Shown here in pieces: positions 47,132 to 56,350 of a DNA stretch of 64,000 nucleotides. The first letter of the stretch is position 1. Every line of letters starts with the position of its first letter. The DNA is taken from contig WAEK01000004.1 of the NCBI GenBank assembly GCA_011634665.1, forward strand, positions 2,175,501 to 2,239,500, written 5' to 3'. The position numbers were made by a program, and so were the translations under genes. The notes beneath the pieces are model-generated. The model was not told the DNA's origin. It was given only the letters and a program-made list of their open reading frames with translations, and ran no database searches. Source of the DNA: Mortierella sp. BCC40632. Lineage: Eukaryota > Mortierellomycota > Mortierellomycetes > Mortierellales > Mortierellaceae.

Positions 47132-49848
47132 TCAATTGTGCTTCCCTTTTTTCTTACTCTTTTCGCCACTACTCAAAATCCTAGCACTCCTCGGTCGTCC
47201 TTTGGTCTTCACTCTTCTTGGATCGCCGACGGTAGGAGTCTCACCATCGTTTTGCACAGCTGCTTCACTTTCCATATCCTTTTCCAGAGATCCCTGAATT
47301 TCCTCCATCTTGCTCAAAATCTTCCCATGCATAAGTGGATCGTTGCTCGAAAAGACCTGCGATCTTCTTTCCGAGTCCCTGTTATTTCTGCGTGCCGTCT
47401 CTTCCTAGATTGGGTCTCCTTGTGATAAGCGACAGATTTTTTTTTTCGGAGGAGAACAGGTCAGAAACACTGGTCATGAAAGAATCCGAGGGATACCCCA
47501 TTCTGGTTGACTTGTGGTGCCGAGAAGCGGCCTGGAAAAGACTTGCGTCCAATCCTCTCACTAAGATCGGGGATGTCTTGGATGGATTCCTTATACCAGC
47601 GGCGGTGCACTAAACTGATGTGATATCGGCACTCTGGCTCTTTCCTCATGACGCAGAAAAATGGCGGCAAACGACTCCCAAATTTTGGAGGAGTAGACAA
47701 GTGCAGAAGTACGAGTGATCGGTCAGAAGTATGACGTATTCCTTCTGTTCGCAGCCCAACGTGTCCTTTGCCCTGAAAACGAAACGCGTATCGTCTTGAC
47801 CAATCCTAGAGATCAGAGAAACGAGAGTTGATATACGCCCCGATTCATCCTATTACACGAGACGAGGCAATATTAATATCCTCTAAAAAAAAAAAAAAAA
47901 AAAAAAAAAAAGTGTGTGTTGGATAGGATACTTGCCGAGTCACTGTCTGGGGGGTAGAGCTCCAAGAGCTCCTGTAGACTCTTGAGACGCGCAGAAAACC
48001 CAAATGATGAGTCCATCTCCCGCCTCATTTTGGCCTTAGCAAACGAACCCAAAAAGATCCTCATTGGATTGTAGTACTTGCTTGAACGCCTTTTCTGACA
48101 TGGTCGGCTCTAAAGTCCTGGAACTTGCCTCTCTTCTGGCTGCCTCACCTTCAGGACAGCTATTGAATTTTGCCTCAAAAGTTCCTTCTCTATCTTCACC
48201 CCTGTAGCTTTAAGGACCCTTGTTAAAGAGGAACCACCATTGAGATTCAGCATTTTAAGAAGATGGTGCGACTTCTCTACTCGTTGAGTGGATTGCATCC
48301 CAGCTGTGAACTGAGTGCGCACCCATGGCCAAGCCCATCGAAAACGGTTCGAATACAAACGATCAAGATAGTTGAGGACGATGGGGTTTTGTTGATATTT
48401 TCTCGCACAGCTTCTGCCACTTGGCCTCGAATTCTCTGGAAATCAAAGAGCGGGTGACATCTTGAAAGCGGAGTGAGAATTCATCCCAATCTTTCCCAAG
48501 GGCTTTGAAAAAGGCGTAGCCTAATGTTCTTGTTTGCGTGCCACCGGCAATTGACTATAGTTGTATCAGGGAGAAAGGTTGTACTGACAATGTTCATTGC
48601 TGGATCTTTATCCAGCATGAGGGTCTTTGGGGGCTTATTTTCATTCAGCTCTAGCAGTTGCGAAAGGACCCATTCGTAATCTGAGGTCTCTTCGCCAGAG
48701 GTAAGGGCACAGGCTACCAGTCTTGTCCGAAAATTGTTGTCAACTACAACGAAGCAATGGAGCGGCATACCGAATCGATTGGTGGATGCAGTTGTGTCGT
48801 GGACGACAACGTCATGATACCTCCTGTATAAATCCTGTTGCGCCGGGCACATCCAAAAAGACAGCCTGGAGACGACCGGTCACAATCCTGTTCCTGGAGA
48901 GCCATTGGCCTGGGATTTCTCCAAGCAAGTTGAACAACTGGGCAGCATCAGAAATGGTGTTAGACGATGCACGTTGTTTCGAGATATAGTTGGCTATTTT
49001 TTTTTTCTGGTCGAACAAGTACTTGGATTTCGTAAAAGAGGCGCTTCGGGTTATCTGAAGCATCTCTATCGTTTTACCAGTTCCCCAACCCATTTCTGCA
49101 GCCTGTCTGATTAAATTGAGGTCATACTCTGTAAGAGGCTCAAATTCTGGACGAGGTTTTCCAAGGGCGTGGTTGTGCAAAACAGAGATGCTGGAAATAC
49201 GCCATCGTGGCTTGATAGACTTTGGGCTGTTAAGGTATACAGCGTATTTGCAGCCACAGCGGACTGAAATACTTCCTGGCCGCTGCTTGGATGGATCCAA
49301 AACCTTTTTTGAGGTGTGTGTGCCCTGGCGAGTGCAAACGATTAACCCTTGGTGAAAAAAAAAAAAAAAAAAAAAAGGCTCCTAAGTCTCCCGTTGTGCC
49401 AACGCCCTCTTTGATATCGACATAACACAAAGTTGACAACAACTCACTTACCAGTCGGATAAGTAGCATTTTTCGAAGAAGAGTTGGCCCTCGTTCGGAA
49501 ACCATTGCGGCAGGCATAGTCGAGCATCATGGACTTGGCCTCCTCGAAATCCGAGAATTGATCATCGACTGCGGGGCTCCATCCAACAGCATCCACGTGC
49601 TCTCCTAGAAAAGGAAAGCGTACAAATTTAGCACAACTCGTAGGCTAGTCTCAAGTGCAACAACTGCTAGATTCAATAGCGCACGCACCATAGCTCTGAC
49701 ACTCCGTGTTGTCCCTGTTGTCATGACCACTTGCAGATGAGGCCTCGCCTCTGAGGCCTTCTAGATCTTCTGATGTATCCGACTCATTGGGGCAGAGAGA
49801 AACAGCGTCGTCCTCATCACTTTCGTTCTTTTGTGGAACTATTGTCAC
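47132..49848 (-). pseudogene. FAR1-MULE-SWIM transposase, frameshifted
   Basis: Read 5' to 3' on the minus strand: an acidic N-terminal exon (49848-49694), exon with DQFSDFEEAKSMMLDYACRN (about 49602-49452), FAR1-type zinc finger (VCTRQG...VRCGCKYAVYL...LHNHAL, about 49330-49170), the MULE catalytic core (HDTTASTN first Asp; LMLDKDPAM second Asp), RWAWPWVRTQFTAGMQS, a SWIM finger (FCTCLLLQNLGVVCRHF, about 47640-47690), and a basic C-terminus TKGRPRSARILSS ending at TAA 47132. Introns with GTGCGT, GTAAGT and GTATCC donors are plausible. The frame is lost at a T5 run before the catalytic core and at least twice after it. It would act in the nucleus, cutting at the inverted repeats. Confidence 0.8.
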
Positions 49849-50014
49849 TCTCGCTGCTGCTTGAAGATGAGGTACAACTCTCAGGACAATCAGGGCTGTT
49901 CGATCTATCGCCGTCGGACTTTTTTCTTGCCAATTGTTCGGATACCCTCGTCTGGGCCTCTAGTCTTTTTCCAGCTCTTCGACACTTGGCTCCTTTTCGC
50001 TCTCGTTAAGCTCC

Positions 50015-50413
50015 CTACTGCCAGTAGCAAAGCTTTTTCGTGTCTACAATGATTTCTTCCAAACTCTCATAGTCGAAGTTGTCATCGGAGCTGGCCAAGT
50101 TGTTGTAATGATCAATGTAGTCGTCTGAATCCCTATCCACATCCGTGTAATCACTCTCGTTAGTTATAGGGCTCAGCTCTCTGCTTTTTGGATACTTTGC
50201 TTCTTTCTGGCCCTCGCAAAGAACTGTATTGGCTGACTTTCCTAAGTCCTTGAGATACTTCTTGAACTTCTTGTCCAAATTAATGACCTTCGGACTGTTC
50301 CCTTTCTCCTTCCAAAAGTGCTTTTTACGACATCGTCTTCCGTGACCTAAACGTAGATGGATACAACTTAGATACTGGAGTTCCTTTTATCTTCCTCTAC
50401 CCTTTGTGATGAC

Positions 50414-50444
<31 letters not shown>

Positions 50445-51723
50445 CCGCCCTCTCACAGTGCTCGGTACCTTAGTGTAAGCGACTAGAAGACGTGTAGCGG
50501 ATTCGACTCATTATGGGATTGGTGTATCTGACCCAGTCATACCCAGGAGTCACATCTTGCTCAATGGCCTGAAGAGCGAGGACACCACAGCTGAAGTCGT
50601 CATCCTGTGCTTGAACAGTGAATGCACTGTGTTCATTCATGGCTGCCAGCTTTTCTAGATCAACCTTAAACTCCCCTTTCGGATCCTCCTGTCGCCCCTC
50701 TAGTACTCTCAACAGCCAAGTCTTCAGATGACAAACTGTATCCTCGGGTGCTCTCTTGCTGAGTGAGTCACCGATTAAAACAGTGTACTGAACAAGGTCG
50801 AATACCATCACGCCCCAATGATTCCCGTAGTGCACTACAGTGTAGACTTTCTCTGTGCGACTCCTTCGGATGTATTTTTCGAAAGGTTTTCCGACACTAT
50901 CGTATCCGAATCCTGGGCATCGAACAGGCATGAAAACCCGCCTTCCTTGCTCTCCGTAAACAAGGTGGAAGAACAAAATAATGTAGTTTATCACATCGTC
51001 GTTCAACCACTCATTACCACAGAGGATGAAGAGGTCACGCGCGGTCACTCCGTGATCTGGGAGAAATGTTGGTTGGAAGGAGATAAGGCGTAGTTTTTTC
51101 TTCATTCAACAGTCTGTTTTGAAGCCATTTAACAAACTCTTTTGATTTCATTGTTCAATGTCGATTTTGACCAAAGCCAGCGCATTGAGTTATTAAAATC
51201 ATCAATGAACTTTCTTGTTGTAGCAACCTAATGAAAGCAGTTGAACAGATTACTTATTAGTTACAGTTCGGGCGTAGAGCATTGCTCCGCGTCTCAATAA
51301 AGAAAATTCAACACACACTCCTCCAACAAAACACGAGTCTGTAGTCCAGTAACATCTCATACCTGATTCAATACAGGGATGGAATCCAGATCAAACACGA
51401 GCTCATTGATGCCGTCGAACACCACCATAAAGTCTTCTCTGTTTTTTTTTTTTGATGACCTCGCCGTGTCGCATCCAATAGAATTTCAATTTTGGGGATG
51501 AATGGAAGCTTGATCACATCCTTGATGTCGCTCTTGAAAAATGATTTCCGCATAGTCTGCGATTCAGCTTCAACCAGTGTTCCCAGGCCGGTGTCTTTCA
51601 AAACGGGGATCAAATGACAGCAATTTCGCAGATCCTTAGCGGATTGGACTAGAGCCAATTGGAGCCAAAGCGGAAGTCGTACTTTTTTTTCTTGTTTGCT
51701 TGGTGGCGGGAGATTGAAAGCAT
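50015..51723 (-). pseudogene. Ulp1/SENP-like C48 cysteine protease, frameshifted
   Basis: The catalytic domain is intact in the frame 51105-50470: NEWLNDDVINYII, His in HYGNHWGVMVF, Asp in LIGDSL, and Gln and Cys in AQDDDFSCGVLAL. Together these are the His-Asp-Gln-Cys set of SUMO-type proteases. Upstream pieces (ATG 51723; VQSAKDLRNCCHLIPV; FDGINELVFDLD; WLQNRLLNEE) lie in shifting frames around A4, A6, A8 and A12 runs and an intron of about 130 nt (donor GTATGA near 51361). After a TAA just before a GTACCG donor, an exon with GHGRRCRKKHFWKEKG (from about 50345) may continue the protein into an acidic tail. Its role in MULEs is not established. Confidence 0.75.
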
Positions 51724-53176
51724 GATGGGTAGTTGCGTAGAGTGAATGGTGAATGAATATTTGCCGTAGCCGTGTTGAGTCCCTTTTATAGTGTAATGCT
51801 AAGCTGCATGGTTGTGGTGCTTCACCTGACTCTTGCCCAACACATGCGGTTCCCGGGTTGGTACGAGAAAGCCCGTTGAAAAACTGCTCTCACTTAGTGC
51901 TAGAGTCAGATTAGACGCGTCCGCTAAAAAAGTTTGATCTCTGCTCCTACACCTTGCTCGTTTGCCACTCTCGTTTCTGTTCATGATTTGCGAGGCCCCG
52001 ATTCTCAACAAACCCAAGGTGAACATGGGTCACTCTAAACTACCGTCCACCACAAAAACTTTGCTTTGTCTCAAAGACTATGCCAGTGAAGTACCAGAGA
52101 AGTTTATGGTTGCTCAGAGAAGTCTATGGTTGCTCAGAGAAGTCTATGGTTGCTCAGAGAAGGGTAGGGTTGTTCAGAGAAGGGGGGAGGGTTGCTCAGA
52201 GAAGTATATGGTTGCTCAGAGAAGTCTATGGTTGCTCAGAGAAGTCTATGGTTGCTCAGAGAAGGGGAGGGTTGTTCAGAGAAGTCTATGGTTGCTCAGA
52301 GAAGGGGAGGGTTGTTCAGAGAAGTCTATGGTTGCTCAGAGAAGGGGAGGGTTGTTCAGAGAAGGGGAGGGTTGCTCAGAGAAGTGTATAGTTGCTCAGA
52401 GAAGTATGTGGTTTTTCAGAGAAGTATATGGTTGCTCAGAGAAGTCTATGGTTGCTCAGAGAAGCATGTGGTTGTTCAGAGAAGTGTGTGGTTGTTCAGA
52501 GAAGTCTATGGTTGCTCAGAGAAGGGGAGGGTTGTTCAGAGAAGGGGAGGGTTGTTCAGAGAAGGGGAGGGTTGCTCAGAGAAGTGTATAGTTGCTCAGA
52601 GAAGTATGTGGTTTTTCAGAGAGGGGGGGAGGGTTGTTCAGAGAAGTCCATGGTTGCTCAGAGAAGGGGAGGGTTGTTCAGAGAAGTCTATGGTTGCTCA
52701 GAGAAGGGGAGGGTTGTTCAGAGAAGGAGGGTTTTTTTTCAGAGAAGGAAACGAGATGTACAAAGAAGTGGGCGCACAGCTTAGATAAAGAGATGGGTAA
52801 AACAGAGAAGCGGGCGTACAGCAAAAAGAGAAGGAAATGGAAGTATGTGGTATTTAAGAAAAAAGTATGTGGCTTCTCAGAAAAGTACATGGTTGTTTAG
52901 AGAAGTACATGGTTGTTCAGAGAAGTACATGGTTGTTCAGAGAAGTACATGGTTGTTCAGAGAAGGAGACAAGGAAACAGGATGTTCAAAGAAGGGGCTG
53001 GGGTGTTCATAGAGGAGTGGAACGAGAGACCAGCGTGAGAACCAAGATTTATACAAGGAGGTAAGTTCAAGTGGTAGTCTCTCTCTTTCTCGCTTACTCT
53101 CTTTCTCTTCTACACGCACTCACTCACACACATTCCCACTCACATACACACATATTCTCCCTCTCTCCCTCTCTCC

Positions 53177-53210
<34 letters not shown>

Positions 53211-53236
53211 TTTCACGCTTCTCTGCCTCACCTCTT
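51724..53236. promoter_or_regulatory. Region between the divergent element genes
   Basis: 1.5 kb between the protease start (minus) and the zinc-finger gene start (plus). Dominated by a 20-bp minisatellite, then a CT microsatellite (about 53158-53210) and CACTCACA-type repeats just before 53237. Likely holds promoters for both genes. Confidence 0.45.
52096..52968 (+). repeat. 20-bp minisatellite, about 35 copies
   Basis: Unit GGTTGCTCAGAGAAGTCTAT and variants (GGTTGTTCAGAGAAGGGGAG). It runs with an exact 20-bp period from about 52096 to 52733, is interrupted by a diverged stretch, and resumes at about 52868-52968 with TGGTTGTTCAGAGAAGTACA. CAGAGAAG is nearly invariant; the following 4-6 bases alternate between a few types. 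Because the unit has no plus-strand stop and 20 is not a multiple of 3, all three forward frames stay open for hundreds of bases, giving repeats such as REVYGCSEKSMVAQRSLWLL. No reason to think it is translated. Confidence 0.95.
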
Positions 53237-54133
53237 ATGCCAAAGCAGACTCCGACTAAGTCAGAGAACTCTCTGGCAGCCAAGTCGCCCAGGAGCAGGG
53301 CGGTGAGGGACGATTCGGCAACAGCGGAAGAAGCGAAAAAAAAAAAAAAGACCAACGAGGGGTTGGTTGCACTTATTTCCAGTGTACTCAAGGACTCTTG
53401 AAGAAGCGGCGATCGCGGATTCTCTCTGCACAGGATGAAGATCACCTTTTGCGATACCACCAAGATGTGCCCCTCCGATTCCGCTGCAACAAAATAAACA
53501 AGGACATCATTATCACACGAGACCCCACCGCCGAGATGCAGTACCGCTGCCTATGTATGACAACAATCAATTTGAGGTCATCAGTTAAACGACACTATGA
53601 TAGCTGCGAGCTTGCACAGAAGGCGGCTGAAGAAATGACCAACAATCCTTCAACATTTATTGCTTGTCAGCCATCATCATCGCTCGAAGTAGCGGATTCA
53701 GACATGACAGAGCATTTCAACCAAACAATGGCCACCTACTACGAAAAAATTTACCACCAAATTGTCTCAGCGAAGCGATAGGATTGAGCAACAACTCAGG
53801 GAGCACTTCATTGGCCATCGTGTCCTCATAGACGAGCTTTCAAGAGTCACAAAGCAGCTGGTGCAGGCAGAAGAGCGTCAATCCAAGAGACTAAGCGACT
53901 CTCTACACGTTAGAGAGAGACTGGATAGTCTTGACGATAGGTTGAGGGCGATCAATAACTATTTTGAAACCTCGACACCAGGTAATCTTACAGATCACTT
54001 TTGCTGCCATTGCAAGCCATCTCCTCATGATATCTATTCTAATATGCCTGATAGTACGAGGTTCTTCACCTTGGAGTCAAATAGATCCATTGTCTCCCGA
54101 GCCAGAAATGGGGATATTTGTCAAGTCTTCTGA
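53237..54133 (+). pseudogene. Element-borne zinc-finger and coiled-coil protein, frameshifted
   Basis: Starts at ATG 53237 (MPKQTPTKSENSLAAKS). The frame is lost at a 14-A run near 53336-53349, continues in the frame ending 53781 (KKRRSRILSAQDEDHLLRYH) and is lost again at an A6 run near 53743. It then continues as a Gln/Arg/Leu-rich coiled coil (IEQQLREHFIGHRVLIDELS) to 54133. A Cys/His group (YRCLC...VKRHYDSC) resembles a BED or C2H2-like finger. The gene faces away from the transposase and protease. It could be an element accessory DNA-binding protein or captured cargo. No family recognised. Confidence 0.6.
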
Positions 54134-54478
54134 AACTGGTGAGTTTAAAAAGCACATGATTGGAAGTAAAAGACCCTGTTTGTGACACTTTCTAACATGA
54201 AAAATAGGTGATGATGATTCATCCTAGATACATCCCAGCTAGTAAATAAAAAATGAGTTTCAGGAACCCGGTTGTAGACTTCCAATGCCGCAATAGGGAT
54301 CTGTGCGCCAATCCCAATGTTTGAGCCGGCTCGAGTTTACAGAAGCAATCCTCTTTTTGAACTCTTTTTATCATTTTTAAGTGGTCTCCTATATCGTGTC
54401 ACATGCACATGCTACCCTAGTCAAAAAAGAAGTCAGTATAAAATGAATGATCTTTTCGTTACGACTGAGAATAAGATC

Positions 54479-54623
54479 TCGCAGCTGTTGGATCTCTCGG
54501 ACCTTTTGCCCTAGTTGTAGACCCTGTCCTTGACTGCCCCCCTGTGGGGTTCCTTTGTACTCTATCCCCCCCTCTTCTCTGCATTGTATTTTTTGTAGCT
54601 ATTTCGTTTCTGGGTCGCCTTCC
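54479..54623 (+). mobile_element. LINE 3' fragment, plus orientation
   Basis: Last codons of the LINE ORF (SQLLDLSDLLP, stop at 54514) and the first about 110 bp of the 3' UTR, truncated where the poly(T) of the next, inverted LINE copy begins. Confidence 0.75.
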
Positions 54624-55720
54624 TTTTTTTTTTTTTTTTTTTTTTTTTACAGGCCCTGTTGGGGGCTTTATTTGTCAGCGCGCGCCCGTCCCACGATCTG
54701 CAGACGTAGCCAACTAGTTCTCAAGACTAACCACAGAATAGAGAGAAGAAAGAAAAAGTGGAGGGCGACTCAGAAACGATATAGCTACTAAAAATACAAA
54801 TGCAGAGAAGAGGGAAAAGACCAGAGTACAAAGAGCACCCGCAGAGGGGGCAAGTCAAGGGCAGGATCTATAACTAGGACAAAGGGTACGAGGGGTCCAG
54901 GAGCTGCGAGAGCGGCTCCTAATCAAGCAGGTCGACCTCAGCAACTTCAGCACGCCTGATGTCGGGCGGCTTCGGTCTTGCGCGGGAGCTGGAGGAGTAT
55001 ATTCCCCTGGCATGTCTAAGAAAGGACCATAGACAGGGGTGGGCCACATCCGACCAAATGTCACTTCCTACTTGGACACCACAATGTACGGAGGGTGGTT
55101 CCAAGTCTCGTGCATCCGCTTGTAATTGGCGTCTGGTGTTGCTGCTGCTTTTGGATTCATTGATTGTTGTTTGTTATCCTTGAGTTTGGCTTGTTGGAGT
55201 GCTGTGTGTGCACGGAGCTTGAGGCTATTGACTGTGAGCCAGAGGAGATCATCCGCTGAGCCGTCTCTTGGGGTTGGCCCGGAAGTAGCTTGTGGATGGC
55301 GACAAAAAGTCTTCCAAATGCCGTACAGGACCACTGAGTGTGTGTACTGCGATGAGGGGGGCAGGCTTTTAGCTTCTGGCCATCCCAGCATGCAGTTGTC
55401 AGGCAGACTGTTGACGATCATGCCCAGGATGAGAGTGGCGATCCAAGAGCGGGCGGCCTTCTAGAGGGTCCACACTGCTCCGCAGTTGGCGAAGGAGTGT
55501 CGTGGATCCTCTATGCGGGGGCTCCCTGCCCGGGGTAGTCGATGAGACAGCGCTTGCACTTCTTATTGACGTCTTCGCTCCACGTAGTTCTGGCTTTATC
55601 TGTTGAAAGACCTCTCTTTTGGTGACCTAAGGAGGCGGTGTGTGCGATTGAACACTGTGTCCCACCACTTGTCAGGATAGGGGTCGTTGTTCTGCGCAGG
55701 AGACTTGAGCTCCAACCTAC
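54624..55720 (-). mobile_element. 5'-truncated LINE, minus copy
   Basis: Begins with a poly(T) of 25 (poly(A) tail on the minus strand) at 54624-54648. It then has a 3' UTR hairpin (GCCCCCAACAGGGC on minus), a C-terminal tail (PPDIRRAEVAEVDLLD) and the same coding stretch as the plus copy (SLPDNCMLGWPE, GSADDLLWLTVNSLKLRAHT), up to PDKWW-like sequence at about 55690. Frames are broken. It is truncated at about the same point as the plus copy at 45465, where it meets the right inverted repeat. Confidence 0.85.
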
Positions 55721-55721
55721 T

Positions 55722-56030
55722 TACCTTTTTTCCTTCCCTTTGGTGGATTGAGGACTAGATAGCCACGTCTGGAAAACATGGGACGGGTGCGCACAAATGA
55801 ATAAAACCCCTAACGGGGCCTGTAAAAAAAGGAAGAAAGAAAAGCTGGGACTGTAGATAAATGTGAGAGCAGAACGTTGAGATATGTGTGAGAGTAAGCT
55901 GGAGGCCTTTTTCAGGAGATATGTGTGAGAATAAGCGTCTCACACATATGTGAGATTAAGAAAAAAAAGAGTTTGAGAGTTATTCTCACATATGACTGAG
56001 AATAAGCCGCTCACATATAATGTGAGAATA
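55722..56030 (-). repeat. Right inverted repeat with palindrome array
   Basis: Reverse complement of 46649-46963. The inner 105 bp (55722-55826) carries a LINE tail, here in plus orientation, with the AACCCCTAACGGGGCC hairpin. The outer 200 bp carries the CTCACATATGTGAG-like palindromes and ends at GTGAGAATA 56030. Confidence 0.85.
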
Positions 56031-56119
56031 GCTTTTTCCTTAGGATTTTCTCGAAAAAAAAAGTGAACTCCCGAAGGCTTTGGGGAAGCCAAGGGGAATC
56101 CGAGAAACAAGCAAAAAAG

Positions 56120-56191
56120 TGGAGCAGCTGGTGATTGAAACCAGGGCCTCTCGCATGCAAAGCGAGCGCTCTACCACTGAGCTACAACCCC
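56120..56191 (-). tRNA. trnA-UGC: tRNA-Ala (anticodon UGC)
   Basis: Full cloverleaf on the minus strand, 72 nt without intron: acceptor GGGGTTG/CTGCTCC with the G3-U70 wobble pair that identifies alanine tRNAs (one U-U mismatch at 6-67), D arm GCTC AGTGGTA GAGC, anticodon stem CTCGC/GCGAG around TTTGCAT (anticodon TGC), 5-nt variable loop, T arm CTGGT TTCAATC ACCAG, discriminator A. The A box TAGCTCAGTGG is canonical. The B box is slightly off because pair 53-61 is U-A instead of G-C. It lies 90 bp from the right end of the MULE. Confidence 0.93.
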
Positions 56192-56350
56192 GTTGTACTT
56201 GTTGAAAATGCGGTCTCAATTTCCAACTATATAACAAAATTTTAGAGTCAACTGTATGACGTAGCCTTTTTTCTCTTTTTTTTTTTTTTTTTTTTTATTT
56301 TTTCAGCCTTTTTTTTTTTTTTTTTTTTTTGCTTCTCCAACAAGCTCACC

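Larger units (their letters stand above)
46649..56030. mobile_element. 9.4 kb Mutator-like (MULE) DNA transposon with about 310-bp inverted repeats
   Basis: Bounded by inverted repeats 46649-46963 and 55722-56030 that match almost base for base with a few small indels. Inside are a FAR1-MULE-SWIM transposase, a Ulp1-type cysteine protease, a minisatellite and a zinc-finger/coiled-coil gene. MULEs carrying a Ulp1-like gene are a known class in plants and fungi. No 8-10 bp target-site duplication is visible (left flank GGATGAAGA, right flank GCTTTTTCC), so the element may have rearranged or the true ends may lie elsewhere. All element genes are frameshifted, so this copy is probably not autonomous. 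Confidence 0.75.

Noticed and set aside
51962..52788. Repeat-protein genes (200-residue REVYGCSEK-type ORFs)
   Set aside because: All three forward frames are open because the 20-bp unit lacks stops; this is expected from the repeat and is not evidence of coding.
52096..52968. CRISPR-like array
   Set aside because: Units are directly adjacent with no unique spacers, and the host is a eukaryote; it is a minisatellite.
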